64,000 nt of DNA, from positions 6,138,001 to 6,202,000 of the forward strand of contig OZ245730.1 in assembly GCA_965227145.1 (NCBI GenBank). Reading direction: 5' to 3'. Of the stretch, positions 42,355 to 52,107 are shown in pieces; the first letter of the stretch is position 1; each line of letters opens with the position of its first letter. A program made the translations under genes and the position numbers. Source of the DNA: JACKAQ01 sp965227145 (GTDB lineage Bacteria; Calditrichota; Calditrichia; RBG-13-44-9; J075). The notes beneath the pieces are model-generated. The model worked only from the letters and a program-made list of their open reading frames with translations. It was not told where the DNA came from and ran no database searches.

Positions 42355-43725
42355 TTAAAGCGGTTGAATTTGCCCGGTAACCACCTGCAGCCGATAAATA
42401 TATTGGTGCCAGATAAACAGAACCAACCCGCTGATGATATTCACAGACATCAACCCGTACCACACGCCTTCCAGCCCAAAAAACTTGGCGCCGAAAAATG
42501 CCAGCGGCACTTGCAGCAAATATAATCGCACCAGATTTGCCGCCAGATAATGCCTGCCCAATCCCAGCCCCTGAAAACTGGCGGCACTGCACAAATAAAT
42601 GCCGCTGAAAAAATGCCCGATTGCGGTAATCCGCAACGCGTGTGCGCTAATTTTGAGCACCTCGGGACTTTGGGCAAAAATGCCCGCAAAAAATGTTGAA
42701 AAAACAATAATGATCAACGCAGAAAAAGCCATGATTGAAAAAGCCACACCGATTCCGGTAAAATAAACTTTATTGACGCGTTCGAAATGTCCCGCGCCAA
42801 AATTGTGTCCGGTAAGAATGCTGACCGCCTGCGAAATACCGATCGCCGGTAAAAAAATCACCATTTCGTAAGTGAACACAATTGTGTATGCGGCGCGCGC
42901 ATCCGAGCCGAACGGATTCAGCACGTAAAACACGAACATCATTGCCACGCTGGTGAGCATTTGGCTGACCGATGCGGGCAGCCCAACCTGAAACACGCCC
43001 GAAATAATCGAGCGATCCAGCCGGAAAAGCCGCAATTTGAGCCGGGTCGGCTGATGTTTGATGAACATTTGATATCCCACATACAGCAGCGAAACCATTT
43101 TGCCCAAAACCGTCGCCCATGCTGCGCCCTGAATGCCCAATTCCGGAAAAGTTGCCAACCCGAAAATCAGCAACGGATCCAGTGTCAGGTTGATGATGTT
43201 GCCAAGCAGCATAAATTTCATCGGCGAAACCGTATCGCCCCAACCCTGGTAAACACTGCTGGATACCATTGTCAGTAGGTTTACCGGCGTAAATAAAAAT
43301 AGAATAGTGAGATACGCGATGATAAATTCCAGCAATTCGCCATCCGCACCCAACTGCCGGAACAAAAAGCGTTGCCCCAGCAATCCGACGGTTGTCAGCA
43401 ACAGCCCAACCACAATCGCAATCAGGAATGCATGGAGAATTGTGTTTTCCGCAACTTCGTTTTTGTTCGCGCCCAAGTTGCGGGAAATAAACGAGTTAAC
43501 ACCGTTTCCGATACCAACGCCGAGCGAAATCACCACCATCTGTAACGTAAAGGCCATCCCGATTGCCGCAGTTGCCACATCGCCCAACTGGCTGACAAAA
43601 ATCCGGTCAACATATTGATAGCTGGTCACAAAAATAAATGCAATAATCATTGGAGTGGCGAGCCTGATTACATGCTTGAGTATAGATCCGCTCAGTAGGT
43701 CTTTTCGGTCAGCTCGTTTATTCAT
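42355..43725 (-). CDS. MATE-family efflux transporter
   Basis: 456 residues from ATG 43725 (AAGGA 6 bases upstream); the longer frame is not supported. Twelve helices in two similar halves. The first half has TPMIIAFIFVTSYQYVDRIFVSQLGDVATAAIGMAF and GNGVNSFISRNLGAN; the second repeats the pattern with PASVSQMLTSVAMMFVFYVL and GISQAVSILTGHNFGAGH. These pumps export drugs or cationic metabolites by sodium or proton exchange. It is divergent from the histidine kinase gene. Confidence 0.93.
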   Translation of the reverse strand: MNKRADRKDLLSGSILKHVIRLATPMIIAFIFVTSYQYVDRIFVSQLGDVATAAIGMAFTLQMVVISLGVGIGNGVNSFISRNLGANKNEVAENTILHAFLIAIVVGLLLTTVGLLGQRFLFRQLGADGELLEFIIAYLTILFLFTPVNLLTMVSSSVYQGWGDTVSPMKFMLLGNIINLTLDPLLIFGLATFPELGIQGAAWATVLGKMVSLLYVGYQMFIKHQPTRLKLRLFRLDRSIISGVFQVGLPASVSQMLTSVAMMFVFYVLNPFGSDARAAYTIVFTYEMVIFLPAIGISQAVSILTGHNFGAGHFERVNKVYFTGIGVAFSIMAFSALIIIVFSTFFAGIFAQSPEVLKISAHALRITAIGHFFSGIYLCSAASFQGLGLGRHYLAANLVRLYLLQVPLAFFGAKFFGLEGVWYGLMSVNIISGLVLFIWHQYIYRLQVVTGQIQPL

Positions 43726-43865
43726 CGTCGTCCTTATAGTTCTTAGAATTTGAAATATAAACAAAAAATCCTTGTTGTAAATGCTAAAAAATTTTACGGA
43801 GAAATTTCCGCAATTCGCAACTTTTATCTTATCGGGAGCATTTATCAATCGAGGTGGGTATATTT

Positions 43866-45113
43866 ATGGCAAAATTGAAAAACAACATCCGGCAGGGGTT
43901 TATGGCGCGAAACGTCTATCGAACAAAAGGAAATTTTAAGGGAATTCTGTTTATTCTGGCGATCGCCATTATTTTGGGATCGCTGTATTACAGCCAGATG
44001 CTGGTGGAGGAATTGCAGGAGCAATCCCGCGATTTTCTGCGATTCCGGGTGAAAGTGATCGAAAACAGCATTAACAGCGAGGAAAGCGGCGATCTCAGTT
44101 TTATCTTTTCCAACGTGATCCAAACTGCTGATTTTCCAATTATTTACACCGACAACGAAATGAACCCGCAAATCTGGCGAAACATCGACGTTGCGGAAAA
44201 TGACGGTCGCCCGGTCAGCGCGGATACCCTGGTGTATATCAAACAGCTAATCGAAGAATTCGACCGTTCCAACGCGCCCATTCCCATCGCCTTTGGCGAT
44301 AATGTGCTCGGCTACTATCACTATGGCGAATCGCCAACCATTCGCAATTTGCGCTGGCTGCCGTTCATCGAAATCGGGATTGTGGCGCTGTTTATTTTGA
44401 TCGGTTACGCCGGATTCAGCTCCATCAAACGCGGCGAAGAACGGCTGATTTGGGTGGGAATGGCAAAGGAAACCGCGCACCAGCTTGGCACGCCGCTGTC
44501 TTCGCAAATGGGGTGGTTCGAATATCTCAAATCATCACCGGAGCAAATTCCGAAAGTGATTCCCGAGCTGGAAAAAGATTTGAAGCGGCTGCAAACTATC
44601 ACCAATCGGTTTTCGCAAATCGGTTCGCTGCCGGATCTCAAATCGGAAAATTTGAATGATGCGCTGATGGACACCATCGAATATTTCCGGAAACGCATTC
44701 CGCAGCGCAGCGGCAAAGTGCAAATAGTTACCGATTTGGCGCCGGAAATGCCGCCGGTTCGGCTGAACACCGATTTATTTTCGTGGGTGCTGGAAAACCT
44801 GATCAAAAACGGGCTGGATGCAATGGAAAACAAAGGCGGCAGCATTTCCATTACTGCGGCAAAAATGAACGAATCGCAAATTTTTATCGACGTGCAGGAT
44901 ACCGGAAAAGGGATTCCTAAAGCTGCCCGAAAAACGATTTTTAACCCCGGTTTCAGCACCAAAAAGCGCGGCTGGGGATTGGGGCTCAGCCTCGCCAAAC
45001 GCATCGTGGAAGAATATCACGGCGGCAAATTGCTGCTCAAAGATAGCCAGATTGGCGATGGCTCCACCTTCCGGATTGTGCTGAACATCGACGAATCGGT
45101 TGTTGCGCCGTAA
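43866..45113 (+). CDS. Membrane histidine kinase
   Basis: 415 residues from ATG 43866 (GAGGTG upstream). Helices at about 22-43 (GILFILAIAIILGSLYYS) and 163-185 (FIEIGIVALFILIGYAGF) enclose a periplasmic sensor of 120 residues. The HisKA segment reads MAKETAHQLGTPLSSQMGW, with the phosphorylated His. The ATPase domain has ENLIKNGLDAME (N box), DTGKGIP (G1) and KRGWGLGLSLAKRI (G2). The HQLGTPLSS form is a Calditrichota/Bacteroidota subtype. No regulator gene adjoins it; it is followed by the EamA transporter. Confidence 0.92.
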   Translation: MAKLKNNIRQGFMARNVYRTKGNFKGILFILAIAIILGSLYYSQMLVEELQEQSRDFLRFRVKVIENSINSEESGDLSFIFSNVIQTADFPIIYTDNEMNPQIWRNIDVAENDGRPVSADTLVYIKQLIEEFDRSNAPIPIAFGDNVLGYYHYGESPTIRNLRWLPFIEIGIVALFILIGYAGFSSIKRGEERLIWVGMAKETAHQLGTPLSSQMGWFEYLKSSPEQIPKVIPELEKDLKRLQTITNRFSQIGSLPDLKSENLNDALMDTIEYFRKRIPQRSGKVQIVTDLAPEMPPVRLNTDLFSWVLENLIKNGLDAMENKGGSISITAAKMNESQIFIDVQDTGKGIPKAARKTIFNPGFSTKKRGWGLGLSLAKRIVEEYHGGKLLLKDSQIGDGSTFRIVLNIDESVVAP

Positions 45114-45129
45114 ATTTGGAGAGAAAAAT

Positions 45130-46011
45130 TTGGGATATCTGATCGCTGTTTCGCTGATTTGGGCGTTTTCGTTCGGGCTCATCAAAGGCAACCTCACCGG
45201 GCTGGATTCCAATGTTGTTTCGTTTGCGCGAATGTTAATTTCGCTGATTGTGTTTCTCCCGTTTTTGCGATTGCGCAATTTCCCGGTCAAGCTGGCGCCA
45301 AAATTTTTGCTGGTCGGTGCGCTGCAATATGGCATGATGTATCTCGCCTATATCTATTCTTTTCAACATCTTAAGGCATACGAAGTTGCGCTGTTTACTA
45401 TTTTTACACCCATTTATGTTACCCTGCTCAATGATGCTTTTCGCCAAAAATTTAACGGATTCCATTTGCTGATGGCGGCGTTGGCTGTGTTCGGAACCGG
45501 CGTAATTGTGTTTCACGAATTTGCGCGCGGCGGCTTTTGGCTGGGATTTTGGGTGGTGCAATTGTCCAATATTTGTTTCGCGTTCGGGCAAATTTATTAT
45601 CGCGAATTGATGCAGCGTCACAGAAATTTGAAGGACCGGGAAATTTTCGGATTGCTGTATCTCGGTGCGGTGCTGCTGACCGGTTTTTCGTCGGTTGTCT
45701 CAGCCGATTTGACAGCAATTTCGTTGAATGTCACCCAAATCTGGACGCTGCTGTATCTCGGTATTTTGGCTTCCGGCGTGTGTTTTTTTCTGTGGAATTT
45801 TGGTGCTCGGCAGGTGAACGCGGGCAGTTTGGCAGTCGCCAACAATTTGAAAGTGCCGCTGGCAGTGGCGGCATCGCTGCTGTTTTTTGGCGAAAGCGCC
45901 GATGTGCCGCGATTGCTGATCGGCGGTGGCATTATTTTGGCCGCGCTGCTGGCCAACGAAAAACGGCAATCGCTTCGCAAAATCAGCAAACGCGCACCTG
46001 TTCATGATTGA
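45130..46011 (+). CDS. EamA/DMT-family transporter
   Basis: 293 residues from TTG 45130, with GGAGAG 7 bases upstream; an in-frame TTG at 45100 lies within the kinase gene. Ten helices form two EamA repeats: AVSLIWAFSFGLIKGN and YGMMYLAYIYSFQHLKAYEVALFTIFTPIYVTL in the first, TLLYLGILASGVCFFLWNFGARQVNAGSLAVANNLKVPLAVAASLLFFGE in the second. These carriers export amino acids or small metabolites. The substrate cannot be told from sequence. Confidence 0.88.
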   Translation: MGYLIAVSLIWAFSFGLIKGNLTGLDSNVVSFARMLISLIVFLPFLRLRNFPVKLAPKFLLVGALQYGMMYLAYIYSFQHLKAYEVALFTIFTPIYVTLLNDAFRQKFNGFHLLMAALAVFGTGVIVFHEFARGGFWLGFWVVQLSNICFAFGQIYYRELMQRHRNLKDREIFGLLYLGAVLLTGFSSVVSADLTAISLNVTQIWTLLYLGILASGVCFFLWNFGARQVNAGSLAVANNLKVPLAVAASLLFFGESADVPRLLIGGGIILAALLANEKRQSLRKISKRAPVHD

Positions 46012-46130
46012 TTGCTGGCACCGGATCGACCAAAATTTTCTATGAAAAATCCCGCAATTTGCTTTAATTTCAACCAAAAACCGAACGTGTAGAAATGCAC
46101 GACAAGTCGTCGCAAAAATGAGGCGGAAAC

Positions 46131-46907
46131 ATGCAGCGCACATTAATTATGTTATTGATTTTATTCAATTTGGCGACAGCCCAAACATCAGAGGTTGAGC
46201 TACGGGTAAAACAAGCCGGCGAAATCGAACAGGTTTTGGCGATCGGTTTTTCACCCGATGCGACGGACGGCATCGATATCGGTATCGATGTGCTGTCACC
46301 GCCGCCGTCACCGGGATTTTTCAGCCAGTTGCAATGGAAAAACGAAGGCTATTTTAAAGATATGCGCAACTCCGCCACATCGCCGGACACATTCCGGGTG
46401 CGCTATTGGCGGAATGGCAGCGGGCAAATTGTGATTCGCTGGAACAGCGCCGCGCTGCCGGCAAATCGCAATTTTCGCATCACCGACGATTTCAATTTGA
46501 ACAGCGTTACTCTGGACATGCGCACGACGGATAGCCTGATCGTCGATAATTTTCCCATCTTATTTGACCAATTGCGGATCATCGCAACAGCGCCAACCGC
46601 TTTGGACGATTTTGGCGTCACATCGCCGGATAAATTTTGGCTGGCACAAAATTTCCCGAATCCGTTTAACCCGGAAACGGTGATTCGCTACCAATTGCCG
46701 GAGCGTCAACATGTGACATTGACGATCGTTGATATGCTCGGGCAAACCGTTACGACGTTGGTAAACGATGTGCAATTTTCCGGAAATTATGAAATCAAAT
46801 GGGATGGCAAAGATGCGCGCGGAAACGCCGCAGCCAGCGGATTTTATTTTTACCAACTGCGCGCGGGCAATTTTTCTGAAACGCGTAAGATGTTGTTAAT
46901 TCGATAA
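46131..46907 (+). CDS. Secreted protein with C-terminal type IX/FlgD-like sorting domain
   Basis: 258 residues. A signal peptide ends at LATAQ. The middle 130 residues are strand-rich without a known motif. The last 85 residues are the sorting domain: FWLAQNFPNPFNPETVIRYQLPE, then VTLTIVDMLGQTVTTLVN, NYEIKWDGKDARGN and SGFYFYQLRAGNF. In species with type IX secretion this domain directs export across the outer membrane and is then removed. No secretion machinery is in the window. GAGGCGG precedes the ATG. Confidence 0.88.
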   Translation: MQRTLIMLLILFNLATAQTSEVELRVKQAGEIEQVLAIGFSPDATDGIDIGIDVLSPPPSPGFFSQLQWKNEGYFKDMRNSATSPDTFRVRYWRNGSGQIVIRWNSAALPANRNFRITDDFNLNSVTLDMRTTDSLIVDNFPILFDQLRIIATAPTALDDFGVTSPDKFWLAQNFPNPFNPETVIRYQLPERQHVTLTIVDMLGQTVTTLVNDVQFSGNYEIKWDGKDARGNAAASGFYFYQLRAGNFSETRKMLLIR

Positions 46908-47008
46908 TTATACGATAGCCACCGAGCCCAGAGTCCCGTATTACGGGAAAGGGCGGATGGAAAAAAAGGATAAAAGGTGAAGGATAAATAAGCAACCGGA
47001 AACCGGCA

Positions 47009-47491
47009 TCATTTGGCAATTTTTTCGTACGCTGTGTCGATTTGCAAATTACCGCGGTTGATTGCTTCGTGGGTCAGTTCGTCGCAACGTTCGTTATCAG
47101 CAATGCCGGCGTGACCCTTCACCCACACAAAATTCACGTTGTGAAAATCGCATAGCGGGATCAATTCTTCCCACAAATCCACGTTTAGCGCGGGATCTTT
47201 TTTGTTGCGCATCCAGCCGTTGGCCTGCCATTTTTCCACCCAGCCTTTGGTCATCGCGTTTACCAAATATTGCGAATCGCTGTGTAGCGTAACGCGACAG
47301 GATGTTTTCAGCTGTCGCAATGCTTCGATTGCGGCGGTAATTTCCATCCGGTTGTTGGTGGTCAGGCGAAATGCGCCGCAAATTTCTTTTTTCTGATCGT
47401 CGTATCGCAAAACGGCGCCGTAGCCGCCCGGTCCGGGATTACCGATCGCGCCGCCATCGGTATAAATGGTCACATGTTTTTTCGTATTCAT
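47009..47491 (-). CDS. rnhA: Ribonuclease HI
   Basis: 160 residues from ATG 47491; ATG 47497 and TTG 47518 are also possible. The catalytic residues of the DEDD type are visible: Asp in TIYTDGGAIGNPGPGGYG, Glu in TNNRMEITAAIEAL, Asp in LHSDSQYLVNAM, and the last Asp in GHAGIADNERCDELTHEA. The basic handle (GWVEKWQANGWMRNKK) is present, so it is the E. coli-like form. It removes RNA from RNA-DNA hybrids. Confidence 0.95.
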   Translation of the reverse strand: MNTKKHVTIYTDGGAIGNPGPGGYGAVLRYDDQKKEICGAFRLTTNNRMEITAAIEALRQLKTSCRVTLHSDSQYLVNAMTKGWVEKWQANGWMRNKKDPALNVDLWEELIPLCDFHNVNFVWVKGHAGIADNERCDELTHEAINRGNLQIDTAYEKIAK

Positions 47492-47679
47492 GCCCATATT
47501 TAACAAAATTTCAGTCAAAAATGATATATTTTTTCAAATTGCGAAATTGCAGTTTTTGCATTACTGGGTTCGAATCTGCTGCCAAACATTGTTAATAATC
47601 GTGCAAAGATGTGGCTATTTTGACAGCGCGATCGTAAATTGAAATGGTTATGCGTAATAAATACAATCGAGGGCTATTA

Positions 47680-49638
47680 ATGTGTAAACTCAATAAATTT
47701 AAAATGTTGATATCGATTTTTGGATTGCTGGTGTCAACAGTTGCCGGTTTCGGGCAGGTTAATTTTACCAGCTCCAATTTGCCTATTGTTGTGATCAACA
47801 CGAACGGGCAAACCATTCCGGACGAGCCAAAAATCACGGTAAATATGGGCATCATCTGGAATGAAAACGGGCAGCGCAATTTTCTCAGCGATCCGTTCAA
47901 CCATTACGATGGTTTGATCGGGATCGAGATTCGCGGTTCCAGTTCGCAAATGTTTCCCAAAAAGCAATATGGTTTCGAAACGCGCGACGCCGAAGGCGAG
48001 GATTTGGACGTTGATTTATTGGGAATGCCGGAAGAAAGCGACTGGATTTTGCATGCGCCGTACAGCGACAAATCGCTGATGCGCAACGTGCTGGCGTATG
48101 ATTTTGCCAACCGGATGGGTCGTTACGCCACTCGCACCCATTATTGCGAATTGGTGCTAAATGGCGAATATATGGGCATTTACATTTTAATGGAAAAAAT
48201 AAAGCGCGACGACAACCGGGTGAATATCAAAAAACTGGATGAGGATGAAATTTCCGGCGTCGATCTCACCGGCGGCTACATTATTAAAATTGACAAACCG
48301 GATGTGCCCGGTACCGGCGGCTGGTATTCGCCGTTCCGCCCATACGAAAATGCGCCACAAATGATCAATTATTTATACGAAACGCCCGATGCAGAAGATA
48401 TTGTGCCCGAACAGGTAGCCTATATCCAGAATTTTATCTACGAAATTGAAGGATTGTTTTACGCCGGAGATTATCGCCACCCGTTTACCGGATATTATGA
48501 GCGTATCGACGTCGGGTCGTTCATCGATTTTTTGTTGATCAACGAAATCTCACGCAATGTTGATGGTTACCGGATCAGCACGTTTATTCACAAAGACCGG
48601 GAAGATGTGGACAATCGATGGGTGATGGGTCCTGTGTGGGATTTTAACCTGGGTTTCGGCAACGCCAATTATTACAGCGGCAGCGCCATTTCCGGCTGGC
48701 AATTCAATTTTCAGGATGCGAACGATCCATGGCAGATCCCGTTTTATTGGGATAAACTGTTGGCTGATCCGGTGTTCACCAATCGGTTGACACGCCGCTG
48801 GAACGAGTTGCGCAATACCATTTTTCACGATGATTCGTTGATGAACCGGGTGGAAATGTTTGCGGACAGCATCGAAGAAGCGCGAATCCGCAACTTTGTG
48901 CGCTGGCCGGTGTTGGGTGTTTGGGTGTGGCCGAATGAATTTGTAGGTCCGGATTATCAATCGGAATTGAATTATTTGAAACTGTGGATCAGCGCCCGGG
49001 TAAACTGGATGGATTCGCAAATCGGCGCAAATTTCACAACGGTTGACTGGGCTGCGGCGGATGATTTTTCGCCCACCAGCGTGGACGGCGAAACCATTTC
49101 GCTGCCGCTGTCGGATGTGGCGCCCGTTACGGACAATCTGGATTCGATTGTTGCGGTGAGCGAATCTGCGGAGCTAACCGCTACTGTCGAAAATGGCCAG
49201 CTGCTGCTGAGCGCCACAGCCGAAGGCTATTTTCACTTCCGGTTGCTGGCCAAACGCAACGGCGAAACGGTGGAAATCTCTCCGTTGTACACGCTACGGG
49301 CGTTAATTTCGAGCATCGAAAACAGCCCCGGAAGCACGCCGAAAACGTTCAAGCTGAACCAGAATTTCCCAAATCCGTTTAACGGAACTACCAATATTTT
49401 ATATTATTTACCCAAAGTTGTCAATGTCCGGTTGACGCTGTTCAACACTACCGGGGAGTTGGTGCAGGTGCTGCATTCCGGTGCACGCGAAGCGGGCTGG
49501 CATTCGGCAATCTGGAACGGGTTGGACCGAAACGGTAATTCGGCAAGTTCGGGTATTTATTTTTACCGGCTGGAATATCAAACTTCAGTTGCAAGCCAAT
49601 CGAATCAGCAAACCAAAAAATTGCTGCTGATTCAATAA
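47680..49638 (+). CDS. CotH-like kinase family protein with C-terminal sorting domain
   Basis: 652 residues from ATG 47680 (GAGGG 6 bases upstream). A signal peptide ends near GFGQV. The CotH domain (about 70-390) has GIEIRGSSSQMFPKKQYGFETR, DWILHAPYSDKSLMRNVLAYD, ILMEKIKRDDNRVNIKKL, LINEISRNVDGYRISTF and VWDFNLGFGN, the marks of the spore-coat-kinase-like fold. The last 85 residues are a sorting domain (NFPNPFNGTTNILYYLPK, SGIYFYRLEY). CotH kinases phosphorylate proteins in spore coats; in non-spore formers the role of these exported relatives is unclear. Confidence 0.92.
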   Translation: MCKLNKFKMLISIFGLLVSTVAGFGQVNFTSSNLPIVVINTNGQTIPDEPKITVNMGIIWNENGQRNFLSDPFNHYDGLIGIEIRGSSSQMFPKKQYGFETRDAEGEDLDVDLLGMPEESDWILHAPYSDKSLMRNVLAYDFANRMGRYATRTHYCELVLNGEYMGIYILMEKIKRDDNRVNIKKLDEDEISGVDLTGGYIIKIDKPDVPGTGGWYSPFRPYENAPQMINYLYETPDAEDIVPEQVAYIQNFIYEIEGLFYAGDYRHPFTGYYERIDVGSFIDFLLINEISRNVDGYRISTFIHKDREDVDNRWVMGPVWDFNLGFGNANYYSGSAISGWQFNFQDANDPWQIPFYWDKLLADPVFTNRLTRRWNELRNTIFHDDSLMNRVEMFADSIEEARIRNFVRWPVLGVWVWPNEFVGPDYQSELNYLKLWISARVNWMDSQIGANFTTVDWAAADDFSPTSVDGETISLPLSDVAPVTDNLDSIVAVSESAELTATVENGQLLLSATAEGYFHFRLLAKRNGETVEISPLYTLRALISSIENSPGSTPKTFKLNQNFPNPFNGTTNILYYLPKVVNVRLTLFNTTGELVQVLHSGAREAGWHSAIWNGLDRNGNSASSGIYFYRLEYQTSVASQSNQQTKKLLLIQ

Positions 49639-49660
49639 ATGTCGAGAACATCTGCAACAA

Positions 49661-49685
49661 AAAAGGCTGCCGAGTGCAGCCTTTT
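49661..49685. terminator. Two-way intrinsic terminator
   Basis: AAAAGGCTGC pairs with GCAGCCTTTT around CGAGT, a 10-bp perfect stem followed by T6 on the plus strand and by T5 on the minus strand. It ends the CotH-like gene and the seven-gene minus-strand unit that starts at 57823. Confidence 0.85.
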
Positions 49686-49753
49686 TTGTTTGTGAAGCAT
49701 GTTAGGAGGAGAGTGTTTAAGCCAATAAAAAACTGAATGTTAAACGTATTTGT

Positions 49754-50356
49754 TTATGGCTGCAAATAGCTTTTTGCCGTCACGTTTTCGGGATCGAGAA
49801 TGAGGATGTTGGAAAAGACCGCCATCGCTTCGTCCGTTTCGCCAAGCCCGATTTTCCCGAGCGCAAATTCGGTCAAAAACTGCACGTCGATGGGATAAAT
49901 CGCCAGCATTTTTTGGGTGATTTTTACTGCCACGTCAAATTTTTGCTGCATCCGCAGCGCATACGCCAACCGCAAATTTCCGTAATAATTGTAATAATCG
50001 ACGTTCAAAATTTGGAAAGCTTCCTTCTCCACTTCGCCGTAGCGATGCTGTGCCAACAACGGCAGCAATCGCCCCAATTTTGCCTCCAGCGAATACGGCG
50101 AAATTTTGATCGATCGATCGTAATGGCTGATGGCGTTGGCATAATTGGTACTCAAATAATACAGCCAGCCGAGCCGCAAATTAACGGTGTAGGTGTTTGG
50201 AAATTCGTTGTAAACCGGCATCAGCGTGTTGACGGCGTCGCTGTAATTCTGGATTTTTTCGTAATTGTAAGATTTGTAATAGGCATCGCGGATTTCTGCA
50301 TCGGTCAACGCCAGCAGATTTGCCGAAAACAGCAAAAGCAGCAACATTTTTTTCAT
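49754..50356 (-). CDS. Exported TPR protein
   Basis: 200 residues from ATG 50356. A signal peptide (KKMLLLLLFSANLLA) is followed by five TPR-like helix pairs: KIQNYSDAVNTLMPVYNEFP, NLRLGWLYYLSTNYANAISHYDRSIKISP, LEAKLGRLLPLLAQHRYGEVE, NYYGNLRLAYALRMQQKFDVAV and FLTEFALGKIGLGETDEAMAVF. It should act in the periplasm as a scaffold. It is the last gene of the unit that begins with the PqqD-like gene. Its stop lies 69 bases before the terminator. Confidence 0.85.
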   Translation of the reverse strand: MKKMLLLLLFSANLLALTDAEIRDAYYKSYNYEKIQNYSDAVNTLMPVYNEFPNTYTVNLRLGWLYYLSTNYANAISHYDRSIKISPYSLEAKLGRLLPLLAQHRYGEVEKEAFQILNVDYYNYYGNLRLAYALRMQQKFDVAVKITQKMLAIYPIDVQFLTEFALGKIGLGETDEAMAVFSNILILDPENVTAKSYLQP

Positions 50357-50440
50357 AATAGACACCCGTTTTGGGATTTTCACAATTCAATGACTCGCAT
50401 GGATCGAATCGTTTATCGATCCTGAAATTCGATACAGATT

Positions 50441-52081
50441 TCAGCGAACCAGCATCATTTTGCGGGTTTGCGCCGCGTTGCCAAATTGCAGCCGCGAAAA
50501 ATACAGTCCGCTGGCGACCATCGCGCCGTTGCTGTCGCTGCCGTCCCATTCGATGTCGTATTCGCCCGGCGATTGCTGCCCGCGAACCAGCGTTTTTACA
50601 ATTTTGCCGGTTGCATCGAAAATGGTGAGCTGCACTTCGCCGCCGGTCAACAGCCGGTATCGCAGTTGCGTCGCCGGATTGAACGGGTTCGGATAATTAC
50701 CCAACAGTTCAAAATTTTCCGCAAAATTTTGCGACGTTTCACCGGGAGAAATTGCCGTTTGTCCGTCCGCTGTCAGCGCAATCACGTGCGGCGTTCCGGT
50801 GGATAGGCTCATCGAACCCACCACGATTTCCTGTTTGCCATCGCCATTTGCATCACCGATGGCCATTTTGGATGGCATGAACAAGCTGCCGTTGTAAGTT
50901 GCCGCGTAAATTTGCGACAGCGCGTAATTGTTGAAATTGGTGACGTCGCCACCGGTAAATTCCCAATCGAAAACGGCGCTTTGGGTGGCGGTGCTGTCCG
51001 ATGCGCAAAGGTAGATATCCGGCCCGTCGGTCGTTTGTCCGGCGGGCGAATCCGCGTTGCCGGTGCGCAATCCCACCAGATTAAATCCGCCGTAGGTTTT
51101 GTAATCGCCGAGCAAATAAAAATGGTTGGCAAAATTCATCTGGCTCACATCGCTGACATTTGCGACCACCCACAAATAGCCCTCGGTGCTGGCGAGATAG
51201 AGTTCGCTCTGCCCGTTTCCGTCGAAATCGGCTTCCGCCATCGCTTCATTGGAAAACGCGTTCGGATCGAACGAAACGTAAAATTCGTTCACCTTTGCGT
51301 AGCTGTCTTCGGCACTGTTTTCCCAAATCACCATCCGGTAATAATTCCACTCCACTGCGATGATTTCGGATTTCCCGTCGCCATCCAAATCGCTGGTTTG
51401 CAGCCCGTAACAATAATACGCAAGTGCAGTATTATCATCCATTTCCACATGCCAGTTTGGATTGGCGGCATCGCTGCCTTCGGCGATTTCCGCGACGATG
51501 ATATGGCTCGCTGCCGGACTCAAACTGTAGAGTGCCATCACCAATTCCGGTCGCGCATCTGCGTCGATGTTGGCAACGAGAATATCGCCGGATTCATCCA
51601 CGCCGCCGGGCAAATTGATGTTCCAACTGCTGGTTGGCGTTGCCGGAAAAATGCCGAGTGTCGCATCAAATTCGAACAGATACAGCGCATTTTGCCCCGC
51701 GCCGCAATCGTTCAGAAAAATCAATTCCGGCAGCCCGTCTGCGTCCAGATCGCCGGTGGTGCAGGCGGAATAATTGTAAGTGGAGAGATCCAGATTGTTG
51801 AACCAGTAATACCACGCGATCACAAACGAATCGCCGGAAGCTTCGTACAAAATGGCGTCGTTGCCAAATGCGCCGCTCCACGAGCTGCTCATCAGAAATT
51901 CGCCGTTGCCGTCGCCGTCCGCGTCAATCATCCCGTCGAGCGACATCACCGAACCGGTGGGTGTTATGCCGCCGGAAGCCCACGGGACATCCTGCCAGGT
52001 TTGGGTAAATGTGTTGCCGTAGGTTTGCGCCAGCACGGAAAATGACCATCCGAGCAGCGCGAGTATCAACATTTGTTTCAT
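50441..52081 (-). CDS. Secreted FG-GAP/VCBS beta-propeller protein with C-terminal sorting domain
   Basis: 546 residues with a signal peptide ending at VLAQ. At least six calcium-binding loops of the form D-x-D-x-D-G-x(2)-E recur: DADGDGNGE, DLDADGLPE, NIDADARPE, DLDGDGKSE, DFDGNGQSE and DANGDGKQE. They mark the blades of an integrin-like propeller. The last 85 residues are the sorting domain (NYPNPFNPATQLRYRLLT, GLYFSRLQFG). It is 26 bases downstream of the barrel gene and 84 bases before the TPR gene, so it belongs to the seven-gene unit as its surface component. Confidence 0.9.
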   Translation of the reverse strand: MKQMLILALLGWSFSVLAQTYGNTFTQTWQDVPWASGGITPTGSVMSLDGMIDADGDGNGEFLMSSSWSGAFGNDAILYEASGDSFVIAWYYWFNNLDLSTYNYSACTTGDLDADGLPELIFLNDCGAGQNALYLFEFDATLGIFPATPTSSWNINLPGGVDESGDILVANIDADARPELVMALYSLSPAASHIIVAEIAEGSDAANPNWHVEMDDNTALAYYCYGLQTSDLDGDGKSEIIAVEWNYYRMVIWENSAEDSYAKVNEFYVSFDPNAFSNEAMAEADFDGNGQSELYLASTEGYLWVVANVSDVSQMNFANHFYLLGDYKTYGGFNLVGLRTGNADSPAGQTTDGPDIYLCASDSTATQSAVFDWEFTGGDVTNFNNYALSQIYAATYNGSLFMPSKMAIGDANGDGKQEIVVGSMSLSTGTPHVIALTADGQTAISPGETSQNFAENFELLGNYPNPFNPATQLRYRLLTGGEVQLTIFDATGKIVKTLVRGQQSPGEYDIEWDGSDSNGAMVASGLYFSRLQFGNAAQTRKMMLVR

Positions 52082-52107
52082 TGCTAAACCCCTTTTCCCA
52101 TTGATAG

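Noticed and set aside
47560..47585. T-loop-like sequence GGGTTCGAATCTGCT
   Set aside because: No matching D-arm, anticodon arm or acceptor stem could be found on either side, so it is not a tRNA.
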